DNA of 64,000 nucleotides from Thermincola carboxydiphila (GTDB lineage Bacteria; Bacillota; Thermincolia; Thermincolales; UBA2595): NCBI GenBank assembly GCA_016841045.1, contig JAENZX010000001.1, positions 329,541 to 393,540 of the forward strand, read 5' to 3'. Shown piece by piece: positions 17,218 to 26,880 of this stretch (position 1 is its first letter; each line of letters starts with the position of its first letter). The notes under the pieces were generated by a model. It saw only the letters and a program-made list of their open reading frames with translations, ran no database searches and was not told where the DNA came from. The position numbers and the translations under genes were made by a program.

Positions 17218-19770
17218 TTAGGCTGCCACTTCATGCATTTGATTTGCCGCCTTATGCTCCTGATGCTTTTTCATGGATGGTTCAAATCCCTTGAGCATAA
17301 GAGTGTTCATTGTTACAGAAAATGAACTTAAAGCCATAAACAATGCAGCTAGTTGTGGACTAACGATCCATCCGGTAAAGGGATAGAGTAAACCTGCTGC
17401 GATGGGAATTCCAAGGGTATTGTAACCAAATGCCCACCAGAGATTTTGCCGAACTTTATCCATTGTCGCCTTACCTACTTCTATTGCCGAAACCACGTCA
17501 CGCAGGTCACCTTTGATAAGTATAATGTCACCGGTTTCCTTAGCAACATCAGTACCGCTGCCAATGGCAATTCCAACATCTGCCTGGGCCAGTGCCGGAG
17601 CATCATTTATTCCATCACCGACCATAGCCACCTTATCGCCCTGTTTTTGCAGCTTAATTACTTCATTTGCCTTATCCTCGGGCAACACCTCAGCCATTAC
17701 ATATGCAATACCTGCCTGTCTGGCAATAGCCTCAGCAGTGCGCCTGTTATCTCCAGTTATCATACCAACTTTAATACCCATTTCCTTAAGCCGTTGTACT
17801 GCTTCCACAGAGCTTTCTTTAAGAGTATCTGCTACAGCAATCAGTCCGGCAAACTGGTCATCAACGACCATGAACATTACAGTCTTTCCCTGACTCTCCA
17901 AATCTTCAACTTGCTTTACATAAGAGTCAATATCAATATTCCGCTGTTTCATAAGCCTGCGGTTGCCAAGCAGGATTGTCTTATCTTCGAAATTTGCTTC
18001 AATGCCATGCCCAGGTATAGCATTAAACGAGCCTACTGCCTGGACTGCTAAACCTTTTTCTTCAGCTCCCCGCACGATAGCCTCACCCAGCGGATGCTCA
18101 GAATTCTTTTCAGCTAATGCAGCTAGACGTAATACTTCATCCCCCGACAAGGAGCCGGTTGCAATAACATCCGTTACCGAAGGCTCGCCCTTGGTAAGGG
18201 TACCGGTCTTGTCAAAAACAATTGTTTTAAGCCTGGAACTAATCTCAATTGCTTCAGCACCTTTAAAAAGAATACCGTTTTCAGCAGCTTTCCCCGAACC
18301 TGCCATAATTGCACTGGGAGTTGCCAGACCCACGGCGCAGGGGCAGGAAATAACGAGAACCGTAAGACTCATCAGCATAGAAAATCCAAACACACCTATA
18401 CTTCCAAGGGAAGATGTTGAAAGTAAAAAGGTACTATCCGGAGTAAACCATATGTTGTACCCAATAAAAAACCAGAATCCGAATACAACCAGTGCCAATA
18501 GATGCACAGCAAGTATGAAATTACCGGCTACCACATCAGCAATCTTTTGAATCGGCGCCTTAGATCCCTGTGCATTTTCAACAAGCTGGATGATCTGAGC
18601 CAGGGCTGTATCCTTTCCTACTTTTGTTGCTTCGAACTTAAAAGCACCATTTTTATTGATAGTTCCTCCAATGACCTGGTCTCCTTCCCTTTTTTCAACC
18701 GGTATACTTTCGCCTGTAATCATTGACTCGTCTACAGAAGAATAACCTTCAATAACCCTGCCATCGACAGGAATGCTTTCACCTGGCCGGACGGTAACGA
18801 GGTCACTTATTTCTACTTCTTCTGCGGGGATTTCAATTTCCTGACCATCCCGCAATACCCTGGCCACCTTAGACTGTAGACTCATTAACTTCCTGATGGC
18901 CTCAGATGTACGTCCCCTGGTAAGAGCCTCCAGATAACGGCCAAGTACAATAAAAGCTGTTAATAATGCTGCCGACTCATAGAACGTTGCTTGGGGCCCG
19001 CCGAACCCGGCGTCAGGCCATACTGTATTGATGACAGCAATGAAATATGATGCCCCAATCCCCGTTGCATACAGCAGGTTCATATCAGTAACACCACGTT
19101 TTAAACCCTGCCAGCTTTTTACAAAGAACTGCCAGCCACCCGCTATGACAACGGGAGTAGTTACAGCCCATAAGAAAAAGTTGTTGGCCATCCAGGCCGG
19201 AATCATATTTTCCATACCCAGCATTTCCCTCATAGTACCCGCCATGGTAATAAGCCCCAGGGGCCAGGTCAACCACATATTTCTTTTCTGTTTTTTAATT
19301 TCATCTTCCCTGGCCTGTCGTTCCCGGTCAAGTTCCGATTGGGCATTACCCCGGTCCTCTATACTGTACCCCAGACCCTCTACTGCCTTTTTAATAGCAA
19401 TTTTGTCTACAGCACCGGGATAAAGATTCACTATCGCACTATCAGTGGCCAGGTTAACAACCACACCGCTTACCCCAGCTAAAGCTTTAATAGTTTTTTC
19501 AACTTTGCTTACACAGGCAGCACAGGACATCCCTGTAACCTTAAACGACAGCTCATCTGGTGGAACCTGGAAACCTACAGCCTCAATCGCCTTAACCATG
19601 TCCGTAATGCCTACCTTATCCGGGTTATAGTCAACAGCCGCTTTGCCACTCATTAAATTAACCTTTGCCTCTTCAACCCCGGCAAGGTTTTTTAAAGCTT
19701 TTTCCACATGTGCAACACATGACGCACATATCATACCTTGCACAGGCAGTGTTGTACTGCTATATTCCAC
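17218..19770 (-). CDS. copA: CopA copper-exporting P1B-type ATPase
   Basis: 850 residues. Two N-terminal heavy-metal domains with CASC (about 15-18) and CAAC (about 82-85), eight membrane segments, the transport motif CPC in [14 protein letters not shown] near residue 475, phosphorylation motif DKTGTLT near 519, SEHPLG and [10 protein letters not shown]. All residues for Cu(I) export are present. GTG start with AAGGAGGG. Promoter and CsoR-type operator upstream; followed by two small membrane proteins. Expels cytosolic Cu(I). Confidence 0.97.
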   Translation of the reverse strand: MEYSSTTLPVQGMICASCVAHVEKALKNLAGVEEAKVNLMSGKAAVDYNPDKVGITDMVKAIEAVGFQVPPDELSFKVTGMSCAACVSKVEKTIKALAGVSGVVVNLATDSAIVNLYPGAVDKIAIKKAVEGLGYSIEDRGNAQSELDRERQAREDEIKKQKRNMWLTWPLGLITMAGTMREMLGMENMIPAWMANNFFLWAVTTPVVIAGGWQFFVKSWQGLKRGVTDMNLLYATGIGASYFIAVINTVWPDAGFGGPQATFYESAALLTAFIVLGRYLEALTRGRTSEAIRKLMSLQSKVARVLRDGQEIEIPAEEVEISDLVTVRPGESIPVDGRVIEGYSSVDESMITGESIPVEKREGDQVIGGTINKNGAFKFEATKVGKDTALAQIIQLVENAQGSKAPIQKIADVVAGNFILAVHLLALVVFGFWFFIGYNIWFTPDSTFLLSTSSLGSIGVFGFSMLMSLTVLVISCPCAVGLATPSAIMAGSGKAAENGILFKGAEAIEISSRLKTIVFDKTGTLTKGEPSVTDVIATGSLSGDEVLRLAALAEKNSEHPLGEAIVRGAEEKGLAVQAVGSFNAIPGHGIEANFEDKTILLGNRRLMKQRNIDIDSYVKQVEDLESQGKTVMFMVVDDQFAGLIAVADTLKESSVEAVQRLKEMGIKVGMITGDNRRTAEAIARQAGIAYVMAEVLPEDKANEVIKLQKQGDKVAMVGDGINDAPALAQADVGIAIGSGTDVAKETGDIILIKGDLRDVVSAIEVGKATMDKVRQNLWWAFGYNTLGIPIAAGLLYPFTGWIVSPQLAALFMALSSFSVTMNTLMLKGFEPSMKKHQEHKAANQMHEVAA

Positions 19771-19805
19771 TATTAGTCCCTCCTTCTGATATTAATCATC
19801 AATTC

Positions 19806-19873
19806 AACCCACCCCACCCCCCGGGGGTGGTGCTGTTAATTATCATGATATCCATTGTTCTGCTACTTGTCAA
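19806..19873 (-). promoter_or_regulatory. copA promoter and CsoR-type operator
   Basis: Minus strand TTGACA (19868-19873), 17 bases, TATCAT (19845-19850). Right behind it is a G/C-tract pseudo-palindrome (CACCCCCCGGGGGTGG within 19812-19831), the typical form of a CsoR box. A repressor bound there would block the start site and be released by Cu(I). Confidence 0.82.
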
Positions 19874-19931
19874 TAGGTCATTAAAAAAATGTTCTGGCAT
19901 ATTTGAATAGATTTAACATTATTAAAACCAA

Positions 19932-19965
19932 ATAAAAAAAGCCTGATTGTTTATTCAGGCTTAAA
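19932..19965 (-). terminator. csoR terminator
   Basis: Minus strand AAGCCTGA / TCAGGCTT stem, loop ATAAACAA, then TTTTTT. It separates csoR from copA, so each has its own promoter. Confidence 0.9.
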
Positions 19966-19990
19966 TAATTAACAGGTTTATTTATATTAA

Positions 19991-20263
19991 CTATTTTATA
20001 AATTTTGATATTACATCAACAAGTTCTTCTATATATTCGTCTCCATGGCCTTCCCGGATTGCCAGCGATACACAACCCCTGGTATGGGATTCAATGACGG
20101 ACAGACCTAATTTATTTACTCTCGCCTTTACAGCCGCAAGTTGGACAAGCAGGTCTACACAGTACCTGTCTTCTTCAACCATTTTGGCGATACCGCGTAT
20201 TTGGCCTTCCACCGTTTTTAACCCATTTAACAGGTCTTTTTTGTCTTTTTCGGATTCATTCAA
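19991..20263 (-). CDS. csoR: CsoR-family copper-sensing repressor
   Basis: 90 residues from the TTG at 20263 (AAGGAG 11 bases upstream), the usual CsoR length. Helical DUF156 fold with the Cu(I) set Cys (RYCVDLL), His and Cys (ESHTRGCV). The frame is open to 20341, but those extra 26 codons contain a good promoter (TTGACA-16-TATACA) and an operator, so they should not be coding. Likely represses itself and copA. Confidence 0.9.
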   Translation of the reverse strand: MNESEKDKKDLLNGLKTVEGQIRGIAKMVEEDRYCVDLLVQLAAVKARVNKLGLSVIESHTRGCVSLAIREGHGDEYIEELVDVISKFIK

Positions 20264-20281
20264 AATCCTGTAGACTCCTTT

Positions 20282-20341
20282 TACCACCCTGGGGGGCTTT
20301 CGTTTTTGCATATTGTATACCAAGTCATTGAGCTTTGTCAA
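20282..20341 (-). promoter_or_regulatory. csoR promoter and operator
   Basis: Minus strand TTGACA (20336-20341), 16 bases, TATACA (20314-20319). Downstream, AGCCCCCCAGGGTGGTA (20282-20298) is a CsoR-box-like pseudo-palindrome between the promoter and the TTG start. Suggests autoregulation. Confidence 0.75.
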
Positions 20342-20356
20342 TCTTTTGAAAGCGGG

Positions 20357-20761
20357 TTATCCTTCCCAGGCTCTCATTCCGCCCTTCACATTGTAGACTT
20401 GCTTGTATCCATTCTCACTAAGGAATTGACCTGCTGCCTCGCCCATTGGTCCCATATGACAAACCAATATAATCCTCTTATCCTTATCCAATTGAGAGTA
20501 TTTCTTTTCAAAGTCGGCGAAAGGAACAAGGACCGCTCCCTTAATATGTCCTTTCTCAAACAAGATAGGTTCTCTCAAATCCACGATAATTGTATTTTCG
20601 TCCAGTCCAGCATCCAGCTCAGTTTTCAATTGGTTTACAGTTATAAACTTGACTCCGGTAGTTGCAGTATCACCACCGGCAGTATTTTTTTCATTACAGC
20701 CTGTTATCAACACTGCCCATATACCTAAAGCCAGAATCAACAATGCCTTTTTCTTCAACAA
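20357..20761 (-). CDS. Rhodanese-domain lipoprotein
   Basis: 134 residues. Lipoprotein signal with lipobox LITGC (Cys about 22), then a single rhodanese domain (VDLREPILFEKGHIKGAVLVP) with the active-site loop CHMGPMG, Cys near 101. A surface-anchored sulfur or selenium transferase, or a redox protein. Last gene of the eleven-gene operon, 30 bases after the MerT-like gene. The Lgt encoded two genes upstream would attach its lipid. Confidence 0.88.
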   Translation of the reverse strand: MLKKKALLILALGIWAVLITGCNEKNTAGGDTATTGVKFITVNQLKTELDAGLDENTIIVDLREPILFEKGHIKGAVLVPFADFEKKYSQLDKDKRIILVCHMGPMGEAAGQFLSENGYKQVYNVKGGMRAWEG

Positions 20762-20791
20762 AATAACCCCCGTGGAAGTTCGTAATAGTTA

Positions 20792-21106
20792 TCAAAAATA
20801 TCCTATAGAATATAGAAAATATGCAAAGCTAGCAAAAGTTAACCCCGTCGATATCCACAATATAATTTTTTGCTTTCGATGCATAATAGACGATTTTTTC
20901 CAAGAAATCCAATGAGCTACTGTCAGGAAAACGACGCTTGAAGCTATAAACCACCATTGATACTTGGCAAAAAACGTTAAAGTTGAAAGCATAGATCCAC
21001 CCAGACCGAGCGAAATCACTAATATAGGAAGCACTCAGGTTAGGCAGGCAAAGGTTGCCGAAACTATCGTTAAACCCTGCGTAAACTTGTCCTTCCAAGA
21101 ATTCAT
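20792..21106 (-). CDS. MerT-like membrane protein with CxxU, candidate selenoprotein
   Basis: 104 residues if the TGA at 21035-21037 is read as selenocysteine. ATG 21106 has a perfect AGGAGGGTGACCC upstream, yet without read-through it would give only 23 residues. In frame: KFTQGLTIVSATFACLT-U-VLPILVISLGLGGS, then two more membrane segments. Mercuric-transport (MerT) proteins have paired cysteines at this place in the first helix; here they are Cys21 and Sec24 (CxxU). A SECIS-like hairpin with a GGUCU loop follows. Gene callers would report only the 80-residue C-terminal part from a GTG without a ribosome site. Ligand unknown: Hg, Cu or another thiophilic metal, or thiol redox. Confidence 0.88.
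20994..21017 (-). promoter_or_regulatory. SECIS-like hairpin of the MerT-like gene
   Basis: Minus strand: GATT, bulged T, CGCTC, loop GGTCT, GGGTG, GATC. The loop starts 28 bases after the UGA. A bulged U below a GGUC-containing loop is the arrangement known from the E. coli fdhF element that SelB recognises. Confidence 0.8.
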
Positions 21107-21176
21107 GGGTCACCCTCCTAAAATGCCAACCTAAATGCTTCTTGCTTCCAAATAAGCAGGCCCAGGCTGCATATCA

Positions 21177-21956
21177 TTATTTTTGTCGGAGCGACTTGGA
21201 CTTCAACATATATTTATACACAATTAATATACAAGCACCTGCCAGAATCAACAAACTGGAAATCTGGGCAGCTTTTAAACCGGGAGCAATCAATAGACTG
21301 TCAGCTCTCCAAAATTCAAGGGTAAACCTAAGCAAAGAGTACAGTGCAAAGTACATTAGTGCCACAAAACCCCTAAAAGGTCTGTGCTTAAGTAGAAAAA
21401 TCAATAAACCGAAAATCAACAGGTCACCAGCCGCTTCCATCAGTTCCGCCGGAATTAGTGGAACTGCACCAAAGGCATTAAAGGCTGGAGTTCCTGGTTT
21501 ATACACTACCCCAAACCACGAATTCGCCGGAATTCCGTAAGCATCACCATTTAAAAAACAGCCGATTCGACCGATCGCTTGACCCAATATTAAGCCAGGG
21601 GCAAGCACATCTGCAAATTGCCAAAAATTCAACTTGTGACGTCTAACAAACCAAAGTGTAACAATTAACCCTGCGGCAACCCCACCCTGGATTGACAACC
21701 CACCATTCCAAAACTCTAAAGCAGATAATGGATTATTCTCAAAGTTGGACCATGAAAAAATAATCTCCCATACACGGGCACCTAAGATTCCAGCCACTAC
21801 GGCATATAGTACATAATCCAAAATGATTTCGCCGTCAAGACCTTCTTTTTCTGCAAGCTTTTTGGACACCAGGGTAGCTACGAGTATTCCAAGCGCAACC
21901 ATTAGTCCCCATGCTCTAATATGAAATTCACCAATGCTGAACAAATGAGGAAACAT
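21177..21956 (-). CDS. lgt: Prolipoprotein diacylglyceryl transferase
   Basis: 259 residues, about seven membrane helices. Family signature region GRIGCFLNGDAYG with the conserved Arg and Gly, the early HIRAWGLMVALGI segment and GGLSIQGGV. Transfers diacylglycerol to the lipobox Cys of prolipoproteins. AAAGGGGTGATTGC precedes the ATG. Its place in an operon with two lipoproteins suggests a dedicated lipidation enzyme, although it could also be the cell's only Lgt. Confidence 0.96.
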   Translation of the reverse strand: MFPHLFSIGEFHIRAWGLMVALGILVATLVSKKLAEKEGLDGEIILDYVLYAVVAGILGARVWEIIFSWSNFENNPLSALEFWNGGLSIQGGVAAGLIVTLWFVRRHKLNFWQFADVLAPGLILGQAIGRIGCFLNGDAYGIPANSWFGVVYKPGTPAFNAFGAVPLIPAELMEAAGDLLIFGLLIFLLKHRPFRGFVALMYFALYSLLRFTLEFWRADSLLIAPGLKAAQISSLLILAGACILIVYKYMLKSKSLRQK

Positions 21957-21990
21957 GCAATCACCCCTTTAATGGTTTCATTATCATGAA

Positions 21991-24300
21991 CTACAAATTC
22001 CGGAAGAAGCTAACGAACAGATAAACTCCCGCTCCTGCAGCTAACGCTCCTTTAAATCCTATCAATATTGCCAAAATTATAGCCAGTACAGAACCAATAA
22101 CTGAAGTTATGCCGTTGGCACCCCACATTATTGGAATCGTATCACCTTTCCCCTTGTCGGCTATCAATTTCAGCCCTCTTGGAAAGGGCATTCCCATGAA
22201 AAAGCCAAGGAGCATTACTAAACCAGACGCAATTGCAATTCTGCCCGCAAGTTGAAGAGTTGATGTAGTCTGGAAGAGAGAATCAAGGGATAGTAGAAAT
22301 ATCACATTAATAATTGCCACTAAAACAGGTGGAAGATAGAAGTATCTAAAACTATTGAACAGTCTGTTATTGCTATAATATCCTCCCAAACCTCCCCCGA
22401 TCAAAAGTGCTGCAAGAACAAACGTAAATGCCAGTGCGGGATGACCAAGATACAATGTGAATTTCTGTATCAAAGGCACTTCTATCATCATAAAGCCTGT
22501 ACCAAGCAGACTGAAGTATAAAATCTGCTTTTTATTTTTTTGCTTTATAACAAAGGGTGAAAGAATCAGTAAACCTAAAATCAACACTACTAGTAGAATC
22601 AACACCAAAGTTCCCGGGATACCTCTACCAAAATTATAGAAATATGGGCTATTATCTGTGGCAGGAGGAATCTGGCTAACTAGATTTTTCTGGTAATCTG
22701 CAACTGATATCTGAGCTTCCTTGATTTGATACAATATACCCTTCGCTGAAATGTCCGGGATATACAAGGGTGCAATGCCATTTTCCTTAGCTGTCTTTAA
22801 CATATTCTGACCTTCAACCTGACTAAAAGGTTGTTTTTTTATAATTACCACCGGTTCATGAACCTTTGTCCCCTCGTGGCCCTGGGACATGTATTTCGTA
22901 AAAACAGCAATATGCTTGGGAGTGTCCTTTAAAGGAATCCCTGTGTACCTTAAAGCCTGCAAAGATGTAAACAATACTTTTTGTAGGTCATCTTCATCAT
23001 GAGCCAAAAAGACTACTTTCCCATCATTATTCAAATGGTCAAGGTAATCATTAATTGCTTCAACCGTATATATATAGTTTTCTGATAAAGCATAGGCCAT
23101 ACCCTGAGATGTATTAGTCATGACAAGTGATAAAAAGATTAAGTCATACTTATCTGCTGACCTTCTAACAAAGCCTCTGCCATCTTCTCCGTAAACTTTT
23201 ACCTCAGGCCGGTTATAGATATTCCCGTTATAATCCCCAAAAGCTTTGACTGCATCAATACTGGATGTATTGATATCTACAGCTGTTATATCCTCGCTCC
23301 CTCCTGCAAGTGCATATAGAACATCACGGCCCCCTCCAGAACCTATTAACAGTGTTTTTTTGTTGTTACCAATTGTATAGGGAAGAAATCCGGTATCTGA
23401 CTTGATTGCTTCAAGGCTTTTTATATTGCCATCAAACTTGTACATTGGAGCGTTGGCTGCTCCGTCTATGGTAATAAGCATTTTATCAGGTTGTTGGGGA
23501 ATCTTTATCACATCAGTACGCGAAAAAGCGTTCCATTTAGAAAATACAATTTTGGGAGACAAACCAAGTTGTTTTATACTTCCAAAAGTTTTTTCGGAGT
23601 TGTTAAGTAATCCGTTGAAGTCTCTTTCAACTGTACTTACATACTGTCCAGGTAATAAAAAACCTGCAACAAAGACTGCCGTCAAAATATATCCAACAAT
23701 CCTAAACTTCAAAATTTTTATAGGATAAATTAAAGCTGGCATTAAAGCAATAACACACACCAACATAATTGTCTTGAACATCCCTGCATCATTCAAAAGA
23801 AAAATAACAGTCAGACTTCCCAAGCCAGAACCAACAAGATCCCCGAAATACAGCTTTCCACTAATACTCGAAAACTCCGTGAAAACAAGGGAATATAAGT
23901 ATCCTCCTATTAGGAACGGAATAGTCCCCAAAACAACATAAATCAGAAGGTTATTTACATAGGGTATTAAATAGTTTAACGCGAAAACAGTAATGTAGCT
24001 CACAGCCAGAATAATAGATCCTTTGCTTATCTGACCCTTTACATCGTTTTGATCAGCCATTTTGTTTGCTTTCTTCGCTGCCAGGCCAGCTTTATTCTTT
24101 TTCTTCCTCAGCGTATATGCAAGAATACTTCCTAAACCCAAGCCTAAGACTGCAAATGAAGTAATTAAAAAAACAAAATGATATGAGAAAACTGCGGAAT
24201 ATAATCTGGTCATTAAGACCTGATATAAAAATAAAGAGACTGATATTATGAAAGTACTGAATAACGGCATACGAATGCTTCCTGGATTATTAGTAGTCAC
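21991..24300 (-). CDS. Spermidine-synthase-like polytopic membrane protein
   Basis: 769 residues. About seven membrane helices (10-250), a central soluble domain with a SAM-type fold (LLIGSGGGRDVLYAL near 318, TAVDINTSSID, YGEDGRGFV), then a second membrane bundle (560-760). This layout is that of membrane-bound polyamine-synthase-like proteins whose reaction is unknown. GTG start with GAGAGG. Lies between DUF2933-like and lgt genes in the operon. An aminopropyl or methyl transfer at the membrane is only a guess. Confidence 0.85.
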   Translation of the reverse strand: MTTNNPGSIRMPLFSTFIISVSLFLYQVLMTRLYSAVFSYHFVFLITSFAVLGLGLGSILAYTLRKKKNKAGLAAKKANKMADQNDVKGQISKGSIILAVSYITVFALNYLIPYVNNLLIYVVLGTIPFLIGGYLYSLVFTEFSSISGKLYFGDLVGSGLGSLTVIFLLNDAGMFKTIMLVCVIALMPALIYPIKILKFRIVGYILTAVFVAGFLLPGQYVSTVERDFNGLLNNSEKTFGSIKQLGLSPKIVFSKWNAFSRTDVIKIPQQPDKMLITIDGAANAPMYKFDGNIKSLEAIKSDTGFLPYTIGNNKKTLLIGSGGGRDVLYALAGGSEDITAVDINTSSIDAVKAFGDYNGNIYNRPEVKVYGEDGRGFVRRSADKYDLIFLSLVMTNTSQGMAYALSENYIYTVEAINDYLDHLNNDGKVVFLAHDEDDLQKVLFTSLQALRYTGIPLKDTPKHIAVFTKYMSQGHEGTKVHEPVVIIKKQPFSQVEGQNMLKTAKENGIAPLYIPDISAKGILYQIKEAQISVADYQKNLVSQIPPATDNSPYFYNFGRGIPGTLVLILLVVLILGLLILSPFVIKQKNKKQILYFSLLGTGFMMIEVPLIQKFTLYLGHPALAFTFVLAALLIGGGLGGYYSNNRLFNSFRYFYLPPVLVAIINVIFLLSLDSLFQTTSTLQLAGRIAIASGLVMLLGFFMGMPFPRGLKLIADKGKGDTIPIMWGANGITSVIGSVLAIILAILIGFKGALAAGAGVYLFVSFFRNL

Positions 24301-24379
24301 CTCATTTTTCCTCTCTTTCCTAAAAAACGCTCAACATGATAGAACAAAACCTAACGCGTTATCTTAGAAAATTATATTA

Positions 24380-24625
24380 CTACTTTGGACTGGTCTGTTG
24401 GTCTTCTGTTTTATCGTCCTCCTGATGACATGAATTGCCATGATTCATCCCACGCATCATAAATAGATGCATTAATGGGCAAAGAAGAAGCATTCCAAAC
24501 CATAATAGGTTTCCTGAATTAAAGTTTTTATCCAGAGAGCCGTTAGACAACCTAAAAACCACAAAGAGGATTGGAAGCACACATAAAAACATTAATAGTT
24601 TGTGCCAATTAATTCGTTTATTCAA
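24380..24625 (-). CDS. DUF2933-like small membrane protein
   Basis: 81 residues, two membrane helices (LLMFLCVLPILFVVF and LLWFGMLLLCPLMHLFMM), then MRGMNHGNSCHQE with Met, His and Cys. This CPLMHLFMM...H pattern is typical of DUF2933 proteins near copper-resistance genes. Part of the eleven-gene operon. Likely a metal-binding membrane accessory. Confidence 0.8.
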   Translation of the reverse strand: MNKRINWHKLLMFLCVLPILFVVFRLSNGSLDKNFNSGNLLWFGMLLLCPLMHLFMMRGMNHGNSCHQEDDKTEDQQTSPK

Positions 24626-24681
24626 ATCCTTTATCTCCTTTATTCAAAAATAATTTTTACCAAAGCATGTAATCTCCCGTA

Positions 24682-25095
24682 TTAACTGGATTTGCTTTTG
24701 GGTAAATAACTTTGTTTATTTTTCAAGTACTTTAACGCTACGGATTGAATTGCTGCCGAATTTACTGGTTTCGATATATAATCATCCATCCCTTGTCTAA
24801 GAGAGTTTTCTTTAATCCCTTCGATTGTTGATGCAGTAACAGCAATTATGGGAACATTTCGGTTAATTAAGTTATATTTCTCTTTTATTATTCTCGCAGC
24901 CTGAAAACCATCCATTTTAGGCAAATGAATGTCCATAAAGATTAAATCAAAAATAATAGAGTCCGTGGCCTCAACTGCAGCTAAACCGTCTGAAACAATA
25001 AATACCATCCATTCTGTCTTGTCTAAAAGCATTTTCAGCAGCTCCTGGCTTACTGGGTCATCTTCCACTATCAATATAGAGGCTTTTTTCAGCAT
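24682..25095 (-). CDS. Single-domain response regulator (CheY-like)
   Basis: 137 residues, a receiver only: VEDDPVSQELLKMLL, Asp in LIFMDIHLPKMDGF, Thr in AVTAST and Lys in YISKPV. No output domain. ATG preceded by GGAGGGGG. No kinase is nearby, so its phosphodonor is elsewhere; its presence inside a metal/lipoprotein operon is unusual. The gap to the next gene upstream contains a short palindrome (ACTACTGCGAGTAGT, about 25112-25127). Confidence 0.93.
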   Translation of the reverse strand: MLKKASILIVEDDPVSQELLKMLLDKTEWMVFIVSDGLAAVEATDSIIFDLIFMDIHLPKMDGFQAARIIKEKYNLINRNVPIIAVTASTIEGIKENSLRQGMDDYISKPVNSAAIQSVALKYLKNKQSYLPKSKSS

Positions 25096-25186
25096 TTAAC
25101 CACCCCCTCCATTACTACTGCGAGTAGTAGTTTTTGGCACATTTATATATCTTAGTGAATTCTTTACTTCTAAATCCGTATAAAAT

Positions 25187-25507
25187 CTACTTTATTAATT
25201 TATGAATGGTTTTTAACACTTCGTCGAAAACTTCTTCGTCTCCTGATAATATGCGCTCCCGGACACAGCTCTTGATGTGTTTATCCAACAATAGTTCCCC
25301 TGTCGATCTAAGGGCAGCGTGAATCGAAGCAATTTGGTTCAGAATATCATCACAATAGACATCCTTCTCGACCATGGCTTTTATACCTCTCACCTGTCCC
25401 TCTATGCGGTTTAAACGAGAAACGAGTTCTCTTTTAGTATTTTCTGAATGATGGCTTTTTCTATTATCTGAAGTATGACAGCCATGCTGCTCCGAATCCT
25501 TAGTCAT
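25187..25507 (-). CDS. CsoR-family metal-sensing repressor, second copy
   Basis: 106 residues. The first 25 are His/Cys-containing (EQHGCHTSDNRKSHH), then a DUF156 fold (LNRIEGQVRGIKAMVE) with Cys (VYCDDIL) and HxxxC (DKHIKSCV), the CsoR Cu(I) set. AGGAGGTATC precedes the ATG. Fifth gene of its operon, whose promoter contains a G-tract box; probably an autorepressor of this operon. The metal specificity may differ from the copA-linked copy because of the N-terminal extension. Confidence 0.9.
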   Translation of the reverse strand: MTKDSEQHGCHTSDNRKSHHSENTKRELVSRLNRIEGQVRGIKAMVEKDVYCDDILNQIASIHAALRSTGELLLDKHIKSCVRERILSGDEEVFDEVLKTIHKLIK

Positions 25508-25559
25508 TTAAGATACCTCCTAGTTCAAAACCTCTTAATAATTAACTATTGCTCTTCTT

Positions 25560-26150
25560 TTACAAAACTTCTCTTGGCTTCCAATTCTGAAGATCGGATT
25601 GTTTGATTATCACCTTATCTCCTTCCAAAGTGTACTTCATAATATCTGGCGGATATTCAGGGCAGCCACCGGAGACTCCTGACATATCCCCAAGATACCA
25701 CCTGGTACCACAAGTATTGCACACTAACTCGTCACCTTCAATATGAAACTCTGTACCACTACATGGTTCACATAAGCTTGTGGCCACCACAAGGTTTCCA
25801 TTGGGCGCAACATAGGCAAGCATCGGCAGATAATTAAACGGTGTACCATTGTTTAAGGAAATATCTATTCCTTGAACATCAAATGTCGTGGTTTTCTGTT
25901 CCTTTATTATATTTAAATCTAATACAATATCACCGTTGGATTCAGAAGCTGTTATTTTGTTAAAATTTACATTTTGTCCACTATAATCGACTGCACCAAC
26001 ATTTATCAGACCTTTGTCTCTAATGCCTTTGGTGGCATACATAACACCACCTGCTGCAAAGATTAGTACAACTATTCCGATAAGAAAATACGTACTTGCC
26101 TTCGATTTCTTTTCTTCTACAAATTTAGATCTTTTTTCTTCCCTGGACAT
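25560..26150 (-). CDS. DUF2318 membrane-anchored Fe-S-type protein
   Basis: 196 residues. One N-terminal membrane helix (YFLIGIVVLIFAAGGVMYA) and an outside domain with SLCEPCSGTEFH and LVCNTCGTRWYLGD, the DUF2318 signature of two CxxC pairs. Members occur with metal or lipoprotein genes; some are annotated as Fe-S-containing, without proven function. GAGGAGGAAC precedes the ATG. Confidence 0.88.
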   Translation of the reverse strand: MSREEKRSKFVEEKKSKASTYFLIGIVVLIFAAGGVMYATKGIRDKGLINVGAVDYSGQNVNFNKITASESNGDIVLDLNIIKEQKTTTFDVQGIDISLNNGTPFNYLPMLAYVAPNGNLVVATSLCEPCSGTEFHIEGDELVCNTCGTRWYLGDMSGVSGGCPEYPPDIMKYTLEGDKVIIKQSDLQNWKPREVL

Positions 26151-26199
26151 TACATGTTCCTCCTCATTGTAATATTTGCCTCACTCTTAACATTTAATT

Positions 26200-26829
26200 T
26201 CACTTAACAAAACCCGGTATAAACATAGGAGTCCTTTTCATATATTCTCTGTATTCATCCCCAAAGTTTTCAATCATATCTTTTTCTTCTTTTCTTGACA
26301 AACGATAATATATCAGTATTAGAAATGGAGCCATAACAACCGTTATAATTGTTGGCCATTGAATAAACATCCCGGCAATAACTATAAAAAGTCCTGTATA
26401 TTGTGGATGCCTGGCGTATGAATACAGTCCTGATATAACAAGCTCATCCCCGGCCGAATGAATAAGCCGCCACCCTTTCCACATTACGAAGAACCCAATT
26501 ACCACCATACCATTGCTGATTAAGTGTATAATGTTCATCATTGTTTCCCCTCCGCCAAAGAAGGCTACCCACAGATGACCATTGGCATGAGAAAAAGGGT
26601 CTAGTGCCGGATATTTAGCTCCTAATGAACTTGTAAGAATATAAACTGTCAGGGGAAAACCATACATTTCCGTAAACAGTGCTACAAAAAAAGCTGTCGT
26701 TACCCCCATGGTACGCCATTCTCTCTTTTTGATTGGAGCCAAAAAACTAAGAATAAAGAAAACAAAAAGTGCGACATTCATTATAACCAAACTCCATAAA
26801 CCATAAGCCTGTATGTTTTCTCCGTGCAT
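26200..26829 (-). CDS. Isoprenylcysteine methyltransferase-like membrane protein
   Basis: 209 residues, about five membrane helices. The C-terminal part has LYSYARHPQYTGLFIVI and EEKDMIENFGDEYREYM, the SAM-binding and catalytic pattern of the ICMT/PEMT/NnrU group. Methylates a lipid-linked or small thiol or amine substrate in other members; the substrate here is unknown. Same operon as lipoprotein genes. Confidence 0.85.
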   Translation of the reverse strand: MHGENIQAYGLWSLVIMNVALFVFFILSFLAPIKKREWRTMGVTTAFFVALFTEMYGFPLTVYILTSSLGAKYPALDPFSHANGHLWVAFFGGGETMMNIIHLISNGMVVIGFFVMWKGWRLIHSAGDELVISGLYSYARHPQYTGLFIVIAGMFIQWPTIITVVMAPFLILIYYRLSRKEEKDMIENFGDEYREYMKRTPMFIPGFVK

Positions 26830-26880
26830 ACAATTCCTCCTAGTTGAGTATTTGAGGTTTGGCCTGTTAGTAACTCACTA

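Noticed and set aside
17446-18051. Long antisense frame inside copA
   Set aside because: Shadow of copA codons; no ribosome site and no recognisable protein pattern.
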